From contig JAJYWB010000015.1 of NCBI GenBank assembly GCA_021791715.1, positions 1-64,000 of the forward strand: a stretch of DNA of 64,000 nucleotides. The letters are read 5' to 3'. The stretch comes from Planctomycetota bacterium. GTDB taxonomy: Bacteria; Planctomycetota; Planctomycetia; Isosphaerales; Isosphaeraceae. Numbering within the stretch: the stretch's first letter is position 1; each line of letters opens with the position of its first letter. Made by a program: the position numbers and the translations under genes. This document shows, in pieces, positions 54,202-63,673 of the stretch. The notes beneath the pieces were generated by a model. That model searched no databases. It saw only the letters and a program-made list of their open reading frames with translations, and was not told where the DNA came from.

Positions 54202-54445
54202 GTCGTCTCCCGTCGTGTTCGGCTTCAGAATTCCTCAATCGCTTCATAGCATATCATCGATCGTCGCGATCTTTATGACAAGATAGACCGAGCGACCAAG
54301 ATCGGCGGATCGACCAATGATCGGATGACCGACCAAAGATCGGCGGAGCGTCTACGACCCGCGGCGCGACCAAGATCGGCGGCGCCTCCAAAATCGGCTG
54401 AGATTCCAAGAGAGACCGCTCGGCGAGTTCAAAGCCTTTGATCGA
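54202..54445. repeat. Degenerate GACCAAGATCGGCGG repeats
   Basis: Between about 54292 and 54405 the motif GCGACCAAGATCGGCGG and shorter variants (GACCAATGATCGG, GACCAAAGATCGGCGG, CCAAAATCGGC) occurs about five times at spacings near 20-45 bp. No coding potential. It may be a decayed tandem array or repeated protein-binding sites between two minus-strand genes. Confidence 0.6.
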
Positions 54446-55600
54446 TTAGGATACGTTTATCGATTCGCCTTCGACCCGAGCGGCGCCTTGAGGAATCACC
54501 CCCTCTCGCAATCTGTCGCCCGCGATTATGCGTGTTCGATCGGCGACCTCGGCCATCCGCTCGGCGGAGACGAATCGGCGGAGCATCATCCGAAATTCCG
54601 TGTCGATTTCTTCGATCGTCTCTTCGACCGATCGTTCGCTCGGCCACGAGGCGCGCTCGAAGCCGTGCCACGTTAAGCGGAGCGGCCATTTTCGCGCCTC
54701 GGCCGATTGATTGAATCGGTCTTGAACCCGCAAACCCCAAACGACACCCCAGCGATCGCGGAACCAAAACCAAATACGTTCGGCGTCGGTCGAACGTCGC
54801 CGATACCGAGCCGGCAAGGTTCCAGCCACCCACGCGAGCCAAACCGAAGTCGCGTATGCGAGCGGTATCGCCAGATAACAAAGCGATCGACCCGTCGGCG
54901 TGAACCGATCGGGCGCCGTTACGAGCCGCCATTCAATCGCCAGGCCGATCGCCGCCACGAACGCCGCCGAACCGAACTTCGTGGTCGCGTAATTCGTCGT
55001 CCCCATCACGATCAACAACGCCAAAAAGACGTTCCAGGGAAAATGAAGCCGAACCGGCCGCAAATGAACAAGCAGCGGACCTATACCTTCTTCTTGATAC
55101 CATGTAAACAAGAATATACTTACCATTAAGCATGTTAATATAGCCCACGCTCCCGTACCGGGACGACGCGCGTTAAGCACCGCGACGAGCGCCGCGATCA
55201 CCGAAAGCGAGGCGATGAAGTGAACGAGTCCGGCGAGGTCGCGTCCGCTTGAAATCGGCTCGTCCGCTCCGACGAGAAGCGCGATCGCTCCTGAACCTAA
55301 CGCGACAAAACCCCACGCGATCACAAGTCGAGCCGCGGTTCCTCGGCAGCCGATCCAACCTCGAATCAGCGGAATGAGAGTTAAAAGCCAAGCAATGAGT
55401 ACGTATCTCGCGCTCGATCCCGGAGCGAAACCGACCGCGATCCAACCCGTTACCAACGCCGCGAGGTGAACGACCATCGCGGCGATTTCCACCCGGCGCG
55501 TCGCTTTCATCCGAAAAAATCGCCTCGGCTCAATAATTTGGGGGCTATAGAAAATTTGGGCAAGCAAATTCGTTTGACTTCGGGTCGATTCGGTTGACAT
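54446..55600 (-). CDS. Polytopic membrane protein, unknown function
   Basis: A 384-residue protein from the ATG at 55600. About eight or nine hydrophobic helices lie between residues 35 and 270 (for example VEIAAMVVHLAALVTGWIAV shortened to ~36-55, and FLALLIVMGTTNYATTKFG). A cytoplasmic C-terminal part of ~110 residues (WFWFRDRWGVVWGLRVQDR then a charged helical region) ends the protein. I know no family. It is divergent from the HEAT-repeat gene, with 43 bp between the starts. Confidence 0.6.
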   Translation of the reverse strand: MSTESTRSQTNLLAQIFYSPQIIEPRRFFRMKATRRVEIAAMVVHLAALVTGWIAVGFAPGSSARYVLIAWLLTLIPLIRGWIGCRGTAARLVIAWGFVALGSGAIALLVGADEPISSGRDLAGLVHFIASLSVIAALVAVLNARRPGTGAWAILTCLMVSIFLFTWYQEEGIGPLLVHLRPVRLHFPWNVFLALLIVMGTTNYATTKFGSAAFVAAIGLAIEWRLVTAPDRFTPTGRSLCYLAIPLAYATSVWLAWVAGTLPARYRRRSTDAERIWFWFRDRWGVVWGLRVQDRFNQSAEARKWPLRLTWHGFERASWPSERSVEETIEEIDTEFRMMLRRFVSAERMAEVADRTRIIAGDRLREGVIPQGAARVEGESINVS

Positions 55601-55643
55601 AATTGTATCGGCATCAAGATCGACCACACAGGGAGTATCGGCG

Positions 55644-56594
55644 ATGATTTTGGTCAAACGACTCGCGTCGGCGTTTATTTTGGGATTGATCGGTGTAACG
55701 GCGGTGTACGCGAACGGACATCATCGCTCGAAAGTCGTCGAAACGGCGTGTTGTGAAACCTGCGGGGTAAGCGAGCCTGGTTTGGCCGCGGATCTGACGG
55801 CTCTTTCGACGAATCCCGACGAGCATGAACGGACGCGAGCCGCTCGTAATTTGAAGAACGTCGATTGGCGCTGTCATCCCGAGGTCGTCGCCACGTTGTC
55901 GACGGCTCTTATGGTCGATTGTTGCGGAAGCGTGCGTCGCGCCGCGGCCGAATCGCTGGCCAAAATGGCGCCGTGCACGCCCGAGGCTCACATGGCCTTA
56001 TCCAAGGCCGCTGCGAGCGATAAGAGCCTGCGTGCTCGACTTTGGGCCAAGAAGGGGCTCAAACGCATCGGCAAACGCTGCAAGGCGCCATGCTCGGTTT
56101 GCGGTACAACGCTTGTTCAAACGACTCCGGGAGTGATCGTTTCGCCTCAAGATGAAACGGGGTCGGCGGCGCCGCTCGAGCCCGCTCCCGAGCCTTCGCT
56201 CACCCCGCTTCCTGGGGGTTCATCGGCGGTCACGCCCGGCGACGAGGCGCCTCCGCCCGTTCCCTCGCCTTCGATGAGAAACGTCCCGGAAGGATCGGGT
56301 TCGCGTGGAACGCGACAATTCCCGAGCGATTCGATCATGCCGGCGCGACCGACTCCTCCTCCCTTGCCGAACGCTCCAGGCGGGCCGGGGGCTCCGGGCG
56401 CCGCGCCGGGGCAAGCCGCTCCGTTCTTATCGCCGATCCCTCCAGGAGACGACATGCCCGCTCTCGAAGCTCCCGCGTTTCGCCGCGTCGAGCCGACCGC
56501 ACGCCGCGTCGAGCCCACCGCGTTTCGTTACCGTCCCAATCTTGCACCTTTGTTGCTTCCTCCCGCTCGATCGCCGTTCAATCTCGACGACTGA
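55644..56594 (+). CDS. Secreted cysteine-rich HEAT-repeat protein with Pro-rich tail
   Basis: A 316-residue protein with a signal peptide (LASAFILGLIGVTAVYANG). Residues ~45-150 form about three HEAT-like helical repeats (ARNLKNVDWRCHPEV, VDCCGSVRRAAAESLAKM, LRARLWAKKGLKRIG). Cysteines are unusually frequent for this genome: CCETC, VDCCG, APCTP and KRCKAPCSVCG, perhaps as disulfides or metal ligands. Residues ~165-290 are Pro/Gly-rich and probably unstructured, with two copies of RVEPTA near the end. Planctomycetes have similar secreted HEAT proteins of unknown role. Confidence 0.72.
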   Translation: MILVKRLASAFILGLIGVTAVYANGHHRSKVVETACCETCGVSEPGLAADLTALSTNPDEHERTRAARNLKNVDWRCHPEVVATLSTALMVDCCGSVRRAAAESLAKMAPCTPEAHMALSKAAASDKSLRARLWAKKGLKRIGKRCKAPCSVCGTTLVQTTPGVIVSPQDETGSAAPLEPAPEPSLTPLPGGSSAVTPGDEAPPPVPSPSMRNVPEGSGSRGTRQFPSDSIMPARPTPPPLPNAPGGPGAPGAAPGQAAPFLSPIPPGDDMPALEAPAFRRVEPTARRVEPTAFRYRPNLAPLLLPPARSPFNLDD

Positions 56595-56732
56595 TCGCGA
56601 AGAAAGCCGGATGCGGTTTACATTTTGAATCGTCGATCGGAAGCGAGCCCTTCATGGAGCTTCTTCCGATCGATTTATCATTATGACGATTCTCCGTTGA
56701 ATTTCCGCGTTTTTCGGGGCGAACGACCCACG

Positions 56733-57215
56733 ATGGCGACGTTTTCCGAACCCGATCATCCGTTGTTAAGCGAATACCGCGTCGTCGCCTCGTATCCCGT
56801 CCATTGGGGCGATCAAGATGCGTTTGGTCATGTGAACAATACCATTTATTTGCGTTGGTTTGAATCGGCGCGGATTTTTTATTTTGATTCGATCGGCGTT
56901 TCGGATCATTACGAGGCGACCAAGATCGGCCCGATCATGGCGTCGATTCGTTGCGATTATCGGTTCCCTGTGAAGTATCCCGATACGATCCAGGTCGGCG
57001 CTCGTGTCTCGAAGATCGGCCGGTCGAGCATGACGATGGATCACGCGATCGTCAGCCTGAGGCACGGCTTGATCGCCGCCGAGGGAACGTCGACGATCGT
57101 CGTTTACGATTACACGAAGGCGAAATCGACCCCCGTTCCCGACGCGATCCGGAGCGCGATCGCCGACCGCGAGGGGCGATCGTTCGATCCTCCCGCGCCC
57201 GCTACTTCGGGTTGA
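56733..57215 (+). CDS. Acyl-CoA thioesterase (4HBT, YbgC-like)
   Basis: A 160-residue hot-dog protein. WGDQDAFGHVNNTIYLRWFE is the 4HBT active site with the catalytic Asp in DQDAFGH; YRFPVKYPDTIQVG follows on the central strand. Such enzymes hydrolyse short or branched acyl-CoA thioesters. The Tol-Pal neighbours of classical ybgC are absent. The ATG at 56733 is chosen on family length; the frame is open to 56625. Confidence 0.9.
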   Translation: MATFSEPDHPLLSEYRVVASYPVHWGDQDAFGHVNNTIYLRWFESARIFYFDSIGVSDHYEATKIGPIMASIRCDYRFPVKYPDTIQVGARVSKIGRSSMTMDHAIVSLRHGLIAAEGTSTIVVYDYTKAKSTPVPDAIRSAIADREGRSFDPPAPATSG

Positions 57216-57564
57216 GCCTAGCCGATCGAAAAGCGATCGACGATATCGATCGGCTTGATCGAATCAACGATCGGATCCTCGACGCGAAGGCTTGGAAGGA
57301 ATTGATCGAAGGTCCCGACGCTCATTGAAAAGCCGATCCCGACGCTTCGTTGGATCGACGCATATAAGCATTTCATTAATATTAAATCAATAAGACATGC
57401 TTTTGAGTAATTAAGATCAATTGAACGATCGGGTCGCCGGCGCGAGCCGAGGCGTTGCTCAAGGCTTGATCGTCTTTTAAACTGAGTGATCGATCGAAGC
57501 CGAAGTTCGGGTCGGACGTTAAAGATTGCGACGCGAACCGAAATCACCATACGAGGACTCGCTC
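57216..57564. other. Intergenic region before the gamma-glutamyltransferase gene
   Basis: No gene. An AT-rich patch at ~57365-57415 may hold a promoter. The short frames on either strand are shadows. Confidence 0.35.
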
Positions 57565-59316
57565 ATGATTCCGCGACTCATCTCGGCCGTGACCCTTCTG
57601 CTGCTTTTCGTCGCCGATATCCGGGCTCAAATTCCTTCAGACGCACCCGTCGCCAAACGAAAGTCGTCTATCACCTTACTGTCCGGCAGTGATGAACATA
57701 GAGCGGAGGGGAAGAACGGAGCGGTCGTCGCGGGAGGCAAGGCCGCGACCGCCGCCGGCATCGAGATTATGAAAAAAGGAGGAAACGCGGCCGACGCCGC
57801 CGCGGCGACGATTCTCGCGCTTTCGGTCACCGATCCCAAACTCTTCTGCTTCGGCGGCGAGGTTCCAATCCTCTATCGCGACGGTAAGACTAAAAATGTT
57901 GAAGTGATTTGCGGACAAGGCGTCGCTCCCGGGCTCGCGACTCGCGCGTATTTCGCCAAAAAAGGAGGGATTCCGAACAAAGGGATCGAGGCCGCGGCGG
58001 TTCCTGGAGCGCTCGACGCGATCGTTACTCTGCTCATTCGGCATGGAAGCAAAACCTTCGGCTTTGTCGCCGCGCCGACTTTGAGTCTGCTTGAAAAGCA
58101 CGCCGAACCGTGGCACGCCGATCTCGAAAGGACGCTTATCAGACTGATCGCCGCTGAAGCCCTGGCGGGCTTCGGTCGAGAAACGGGATTGAAAGGCGTT
58201 TCGGATTATTTTTATCGAGGTCCGATCGCGCGGGAGATCGACGCTTGGTCGAAGGAAAATGGCGGACTGATTCGCTATAGCGACATGGCGACACATTTGA
58301 CTCGAATCGAAAGCCCCATTTCAAAGAAATTTCATGGATTTCAGATCTTTAAGTGCGGAGCGTGGTCGCAAGGTCCGGCTTTGCTCGAGGCGCTCGATAT
58401 CGTCGAATGTTTTTCGATGAAATTTTCGTTAACCCGTCCGTACGGGGATTATACCATTCCACGAGGACCGGTTGAATCCGCTGATTTAGTTCATCTTTCG
58501 GTCGAGGCTCTCAAACTCGCGCTCGCGGATCGCGACGCATATTACGCGGACCCCCTTTTCGTAGACGTGCCGCTTGATCAATTGCTTTCTCGCGAATACG
58601 CTCGCGCTCGCGCGAAGTTGATCGATCTCGATCATGCTTCGCTTGTCCAGCGGCCGGGAGATCCTCTCCACGGCAAGGCATTGCTCGATGAACAGCGAGC
58701 GAAGATCCTACTACGATCGGGTAAAGACGCGGCGTCGAACGATACGACGACGTGTTTGACCGCCGATAAAGACGGAAACGTCGTCGCTGCGACTCCGAGC
58801 GGCTGGTCGGGAGTCGTCGCCGGGAAAACGGGAGTTTGGCTGGGATCGAGACTTCAAAGTTTCAACACCTGGGAGGGACATCCCAATTGTATCGAGCCGG
58901 GAAAGCGCCCGAGGATCACGCTTTCGCCGACGATCGCCGACGATGACTCGGGCTCGGTGTTCGCGATCAGCGTTGCGGGTGGAGATAATCAAGATCAAGT
59001 AACATTTCAATTGATAATCAATAGTTTGGTTATAGGTATGGACGTCGACGAATCGGTTCGATCGCAACGATTTCTCACCGATCATATGGTGGGATCGTTC
59101 TCTCAAACGCCGCCCAAATTGGGGAGCTTGAAGCTTTATGAAAACTTTGATCCAAAAATCGTCGAGGCGCTTAAGGCGAAGGGGCATGTGGTGACGTTGC
59201 ACAAGCCGCCGATGGCCGCGGCGCCGACGATGTTAAGAATTGAGCATCAGGCAAATAAATCATTTATGGAAGCAGCGGGCGATCCCGCGGCGCGGCGCCA
59301 CGCCGCGGCGTATTGA
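57565..59316 (+). CDS. Gamma-glutamyltransferase family protein
   Basis: A 583-residue secreted Ntn-hydrolase. Signal peptide: LISAVTLLLLFVADIRAQ. KGGNAADAAAATILAL and GGEVPILYRDGK are early family blocks. The autoprocessing site is SNDTTTCLTADKDGNVV, where a Thr becomes the N-terminal nucleophile of the small subunit. GKRPRITLSPTI and AGGDNQDQVTFQLIIN are the small-subunit blocks. It probably cleaves gamma-glutamyl bonds or a related amide outside the cytoplasm. Glutathione itself is not proven as substrate. The ATG at 57565 has ACGAGGAC upstream. Confidence 0.88.
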   Translation: MIPRLISAVTLLLLFVADIRAQIPSDAPVAKRKSSITLLSGSDEHRAEGKNGAVVAGGKAATAAGIEIMKKGGNAADAAAATILALSVTDPKLFCFGGEVPILYRDGKTKNVEVICGQGVAPGLATRAYFAKKGGIPNKGIEAAAVPGALDAIVTLLIRHGSKTFGFVAAPTLSLLEKHAEPWHADLERTLIRLIAAEALAGFGRETGLKGVSDYFYRGPIAREIDAWSKENGGLIRYSDMATHLTRIESPISKKFHGFQIFKCGAWSQGPALLEALDIVECFSMKFSLTRPYGDYTIPRGPVESADLVHLSVEALKLALADRDAYYADPLFVDVPLDQLLSREYARARAKLIDLDHASLVQRPGDPLHGKALLDEQRAKILLRSGKDAASNDTTTCLTADKDGNVVAATPSGWSGVVAGKTGVWLGSRLQSFNTWEGHPNCIEPGKRPRITLSPTIADDDSGSVFAISVAGGDNQDQVTFQLIINSLVIGMDVDESVRSQRFLTDHMVGSFSQTPPKLGSLKLYENFDPKIVEALKAKGHVVTLHKPPMAAAPTMLRIEHQANKSFMEAAGDPAARRHAAAY

Positions 59317-59500
59317 AAGACGGTCCTTCGAGCGGCGAAGTCTGATCGGAAAATCCCCTTTTCAGACGGGATTTCGCCGGCGTTTCGCGCGGGTCGAGTC
59401 GCCTTGAGACGTAAATGGTGCTATTCTCATTGCATGAGGCTCGATCGGACCGTCCGACGAGGCGTTCGGATCGATTGTTCCGGCGGAAGCGAGCGCACGC

Positions 59501-60268
59501 GTGATCATCGCCGAACGGCTTTGTAAGTCGTATTTCAATTATCGAAAGGGCTGGATCCCCGCGGTCGAGGACGTGAGCTTCGAGTGCCTGCCGGGGATGA
59601 TTTTCGGCCTGCTCGGTCCCAACGGAGCGGGAAAGACGACGACGCTCCGGATGTTGAGCACCGTCTTGCGGCCGACTTCGGGTACGGCTTATGTCGCGGG
59701 GTACAACGTGTTGTACAACCCCGCGGCGGTTCGGTCTCATATCGGCTATATGTCGGCGGGCACGGGGATATACGACCGGATGTCGGCTTGGGAGCTGGTC
59801 GAATATTACGGCAAGCTTTACGGGATGGAATCGGATCGGCTCCGCGAGCGGATGGAGACGATCTTCGATTGGCTGAAGATGAACGACTTTCGCGACGTTC
59901 TGGGTTCGAAGATGTCGACCGGGATGAAGCAAAAGGTGTCGATCGCTCGAACGATCGTCCACGATCCCCCCGTTCTCATTTTCGACGAGCCGACTTCGGG
60001 GCTCGATATTTTGGTGGTTCGGGTGGTGCTGCAGAAGATCGAGGAACTGCGCGAGCAAGGCAAAACGATCATCTTTTCGACGCACGCGATGCACGAGGTA
60101 CAAAAGCTATGTTCACGCGTGGCGATTTTGCATCGAGGGCGGATTCAGGCTTCGGGTGGAGTGGGTGAGCTGCTCGATCGGTACGAGAGCTCGGATCTTG
60201 AGGATCTTTTTTTCAAGCTGGTCGAGCGCGGGGGCGACATCAACACGCCCGTCGAGAGCGTGTATTGA
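59501..60268 (+). CDS. ABC transporter ATP-binding protein (NatA-like)
   Basis: A 255-residue ATPase. Walker A is [10 protein letters not shown], the signature reads [10 protein letters not shown] (as in NatA, in place of LSGGQ), Walker B is [12 protein letters not shown], and the switch His is in FSTHAM. NatAB pumps export Na+; in planctomycetes the substrate is unknown. The gene lies ~105 bp before the permease fused to a CPBP protease, its evident partner. GTG start at 59501. Confidence 0.93.
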   Translation: MIIAERLCKSYFNYRKGWIPAVEDVSFECLPGMIFGLLGPNGAGKTTTLRMLSTVLRPTSGTAYVAGYNVLYNPAAVRSHIGYMSAGTGIYDRMSAWELVEYYGKLYGMESDRLRERMETIFDWLKMNDFRDVLGSKMSTGMKQKVSIARTIVHDPPVLIFDEPTSGLDILVVRVVLQKIEELREQGKTIIFSTHAMHEVQKLCSRVAILHRGRIQASGGVGELLDRYESSDLEDLFFKLVERGGDINTPVESVY

Positions 60269-60373
60269 CGATCGATCGAGGCGTATGAAAAACGGACGAT
60301 CTCGGCGGCCGGCGTGACGATCGGCTCTGAGCGAACGATCACCCTGGGATAAGTGGAATTCGAGGCGAAAGCG

Positions 60374-62539
60374 ATGCGTTGGTCGATCATATGGGTGATC
60401 TTTCGTCGCGAGGTGCGCGATCAGGTGCGCGATCGGCGCACGCTGTTCATGATCTTCGTGCTGCCGATTCTGCTCTACCCGATTCTCGGGTTCACAATTT
60501 TACAGTTATCAACGGCGTTTGAGCAAAAGCCGCGAACGGTCGTCGTTCTGGGCGCCGAGCGATTGCCGTCGAATCCGAGCTTGCTCGATCCCAGGGGGGA
60601 TCGGTTCGCGCGGGAGTTGTTTTCGTCCGAGGCCGAGGAATCGCGGTTGATCGTCGACCGCGAGCCCGCGACGAGCGCGTGGGGCGATCCCGCGAAACGG
60701 GGCGAAGCGCTTCGTTCCGGAAAGGTCGACGCGGTTCTCGTGATTCCGCCCGATATCGGCGAGCGGATCGATCAGGTTAAGCCGATTGAAACTCCAATCA
60801 TATACAACAGCGTTAACGAGCAAAGCCAGCTTACGTATTTACGTTTAAGGGAAGTATTGAGGCGTTGGAACGACGAGATCGTCGCGGCGCGGCTTGTTCA
60901 CGACAACAAGCCCGAGAGTTACACCGAGCCCGTTCAGGCGCCGCCGACCGACGTCGCGACGGGGAAGCAGGCGGGGCGGAACGTCTGGTCGAGGCTCTTT
61001 CCGTTTTTGCTTATCATTATGTCTTTAACCGGGGCGTTTTATCCCGCGATCGATATTTGCGCGGGAGAAAAAGAACGGGGGACGATGGAAACGCTTTTGA
61101 TCAGTCCCGCGAGCCGGGGCGAGATCGTGATGGGCAAGTTCTTCACGGTTTTGCTCGCGAGCGTGCTGACGGCGTTTCTTAATCTTGTAAGCATGGGTTT
61201 AACGGGTTTTCAACTGGCGCGGCGGATGTCGGCGTTGGCGAAATCGGTCGGCCCCGGCGCCGCCGACGTGATCGCCCCGCCGTCGCTCGTCTCTTCGTTC
61301 TGGATGGTGCTGTTGCTGATTCCTCCCGCGGCGTTCTTCAGCGCCGTGTGCATCGCACTCGCCGTGCTCGCCAAAAGCATGAAAGAGGGTCAGTATTATA
61401 TGACTCCCTTATATCTTATTTCGTTGCCGTTGATTTTTCTCACGCTCGCGCCCGGGGTTTCGCTTGATCCGTTTTACAGCCTGGTGCCGATCACGGGGGT
61501 TTCGCTGCTGTTGCGGGCGATCATGCAGGGGGATTTCGTCGTCGCGCGGCGCTATTTTTTACCCGTGCTGATCCCGACATGCGTTTACGGAGTGTTGGCG
61601 TTGCGGTGGGCGATCGATCAATTCCAGCGCGAGGATGTTTTGTTTCGAGAGGCCGAGAAGTTCGACCTCAAAGGGTGGATCGTCCACCTGTTTCGCGACA
61701 AAGAGGAGACTCCCGGTCCCGGTATGGCGCTGTTATGTTTTGTTTTGATGTTGAGTTCGGCTTGGTTTTTGATTCAGTGGCTCGCCGATACCTCGCCGCG
61801 ATCGATGGTGATCTCTCAGGTGGGCTTCGTGCTCGCTCCGCCGCTTTTGCTGGCGCTTTTGCTGACGTCAAGCCCGCGACGCACGCTCAAGTTTTACGCG
61901 CCTAAAATCGAGTATATCGCGATTTCGCTCGGGCTTGCGATCGCGATTCATCCTTGGGGGAGCGAACTCGCATCCTGGGTCGAGTGGATTTTTCCAATCC
62001 CCGAAGAGATTCGCACCCGGCTCGGGGCGATGACGGCGAACATTAAGAATCCGCTCACGCTTTTGACGATGTTCGCGATCGTTCCGGGGATTTGCGAGGA
62101 GATTGCGTTTCGGGGCTTCATTTTATCGGGGCTTCAGAACCGATACCGGAACGTCACCGCGATCGTGTTGTCGGCGCTGTTGTTCGGATTTTTGCATGTA
62201 TTGTTAAGTTTATCGCAGCAGGCGTTCAACGCGACGTTGTTGGGTCTTTTGTTGGGTTTGATCGCGGTTCGGAGCGGGAGCGTACTCCCCGGGATCGTTT
62301 TTCACGTGACGCACAACGGGCTCGCGGTGATGATGTCGAAGGTGAAGAATCCGTCGCTTTCGACTTGGCTTTATCGCGACACGGTGAACGGGCTTTATCA
62401 AAAACACTGGCTTGCGCTTGGACTCGCGGTGATGATCGTGTTGATCGGGCGTTTGATTCGAAACGGTTCGGATCGATCGAACGAAGCCGCCGAAGCGACC
62501 GACAAGTTCGAAGCCGAACTCGTCGAATCGGCGCGGTGA
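60374..62539 (+). CDS. ABC-2 permease fused to a CPBP intramembrane protease
   Basis: A ~721-residue fusion. Residues ~1-400 are an ABC-2/NatB-type permease: RDQVRDRRTLFMIFVLPILL at the N-terminus, a ~150-residue periplasmic section, and six or so helices with ICAGEKERGTMETLLISPAS. The C-terminal part is a CPBP (Abi/Rce1) domain: PGICEEIAFRGFILSG carries the EExxxR motif, FLHVLLSLSQQAF the first His motif, and FHVTHNGLAV the second His. Rce1-type proteases cut prenylated or lipidated proteins. GAGGCG before the ATG at 60374 supports that start; a GTG at 60353 is possible. Paired with the NatA-type ATPase. Confidence 0.9.
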   Translation: MRWSIIWVIFRREVRDQVRDRRTLFMIFVLPILLYPILGFTILQLSTAFEQKPRTVVVLGAERLPSNPSLLDPRGDRFARELFSSEAEESRLIVDREPATSAWGDPAKRGEALRSGKVDAVLVIPPDIGERIDQVKPIETPIIYNSVNEQSQLTYLRLREVLRRWNDEIVAARLVHDNKPESYTEPVQAPPTDVATGKQAGRNVWSRLFPFLLIIMSLTGAFYPAIDICAGEKERGTMETLLISPASRGEIVMGKFFTVLLASVLTAFLNLVSMGLTGFQLARRMSALAKSVGPGAADVIAPPSLVSSFWMVLLLIPPAAFFSAVCIALAVLAKSMKEGQYYMTPLYLISLPLIFLTLAPGVSLDPFYSLVPITGVSLLLRAIMQGDFVVARRYFLPVLIPTCVYGVLALRWAIDQFQREDVLFREAEKFDLKGWIVHLFRDKEETPGPGMALLCFVLMLSSAWFLIQWLADTSPRSMVISQVGFVLAPPLLLALLLTSSPRRTLKFYAPKIEYIAISLGLAIAIHPWGSELASWVEWIFPIPEEIRTRLGAMTANIKNPLTLLTMFAIVPGICEEIAFRGFILSGLQNRYRNVTAIVLSALLFGFLHVLLSLSQQAFNATLLGLLLGLIAVRSGSVLPGIVFHVTHNGLAVMMSKVKNPSLSTWLYRDTVNGLYQKHWLALGLAVMIVLIGRLIRNGSDRSNEAAEATDKFEAELVESAR

Positions 62540-62600
62540 TCGGCGAGTCGATCCCGGATGTTCGTTTCGGTGAGATCTTAGCGTATCAAGGTTGATAAGA

Positions 62601-63488
62601 ATGCGCGATTCTGAAAGTTTGGGGACGGTCGCGATCAAGGGGGTGGGATTGATCGGCGGGTCGATCGGCATGGCGCTGCGCGCCCGCGGGCTTGCGACGC
62701 GTGTCGTCGGTCTGGGACGCGACGAATCGAAGCTGAGGCGCGCGGTCGAGTTGGGGGCGATCGACGAATTCACGACCGATCCCGCTTCGGCTTATTCCAG
62801 GGCCGATTGCGTCGTCGTTTGCACTCCGGTCGGTTCAATCGTCGAAGACGTGGTTGAATGTTTTAAATATGCTCGATCTCAAGCGATGGTGACGGACGCG
62901 GGGAGCGTGAAGGGGACGATCGTATCGGGGGTTTTGGGGTCGGCGGGGCGTGACGCCGAGCGGTTTGTGGGAGCGCATCCGATCGCTGGATCGGAGCGTG
63001 GCGGCGTCGAGTTTTCGCGGCGCGATTTGTTCGAAAATCGGGTTTGTGTCTTGACGCCGACCGACCCGGTTTGTAAGGATTCTTTACAGCGTGCGCGGGC
63101 GTTCTGGCGAGGGCTTGGTTGTTCGATCGTTGAAACGACACCCGAGCGTCACGACGAATTGCTTGCGAGCGGCAGTCATTTGCCTCACGTGATCGCCGCG
63201 GCTTTGGCCGCGAGCATTCCGATCGAGGCGATACCGCTGACGGCGGGGGCGTTTCGCGACGGAACCCGCGTGGCGGCTTCTTCGGCCGAGCTTTGGACCG
63301 GGATTTTCCAGGCCAACCGCGAGCCGCTTTTAAAAGCGATCGCGCGGTATGAAGCCGAGCTTACGTCCTTTGTCCGTGCTTTGGAGTCGAACCAAGAAGT
63401 CGAAATCAAAAACTGGTGGCTTAGGGCGCAACAACGCTTATCAACGTCACGTGCCGAATCGAATCCGACCGTAAACGTCGACGCTTGA
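62601..63488 (+). CDS. tyrA: Prephenate dehydrogenase
   Basis: A 295-residue NAD(P)-dependent enzyme of tyrosine synthesis. VAIKGVGLIGGSIGMALRA is the dinucleotide fold; CTPVGSI, VTDAGSVKG, FVGAHPIAGSERGG and HLPHVIAAAL are the TyrA blocks with the catalytic His in GAHPIAGS and substrate-binding residues after it. No chorismate mutase or ACT domain is fused. ATG at 62601 with AAGG upstream. It follows the permease gene by 61 bp but is probably functionally separate. Confidence 0.92.
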   Translation: MRDSESLGTVAIKGVGLIGGSIGMALRARGLATRVVGLGRDESKLRRAVELGAIDEFTTDPASAYSRADCVVVCTPVGSIVEDVVECFKYARSQAMVTDAGSVKGTIVSGVLGSAGRDAERFVGAHPIAGSERGGVEFSRRDLFENRVCVLTPTDPVCKDSLQRARAFWRGLGCSIVETTPERHDELLASGSHLPHVIAAALAASIPIEAIPLTAGAFRDGTRVAASSAELWTGIFQANREPLLKAIARYEAELTSFVRALESNQEVEIKNWWLRAQQRLSTSRAESNPTVNVDA

Positions 63489-63673
63489 AACGCTCGCAAC
63501 GATTGACTCGGAGTACGATTTTTCTTACACCGTTTTATGTTCGCCCGCCGCGATGTTTCCTCGCCGCGCCGATTTCGCCGCCTTGGGTGTGTTCAAACTC
63601 TTGGCTTTCACTTGGATTTCAACCTTGGAATTTGCCCTCAAGGCCGGTCGACCGGTGGGCGGGATTAGGATGA

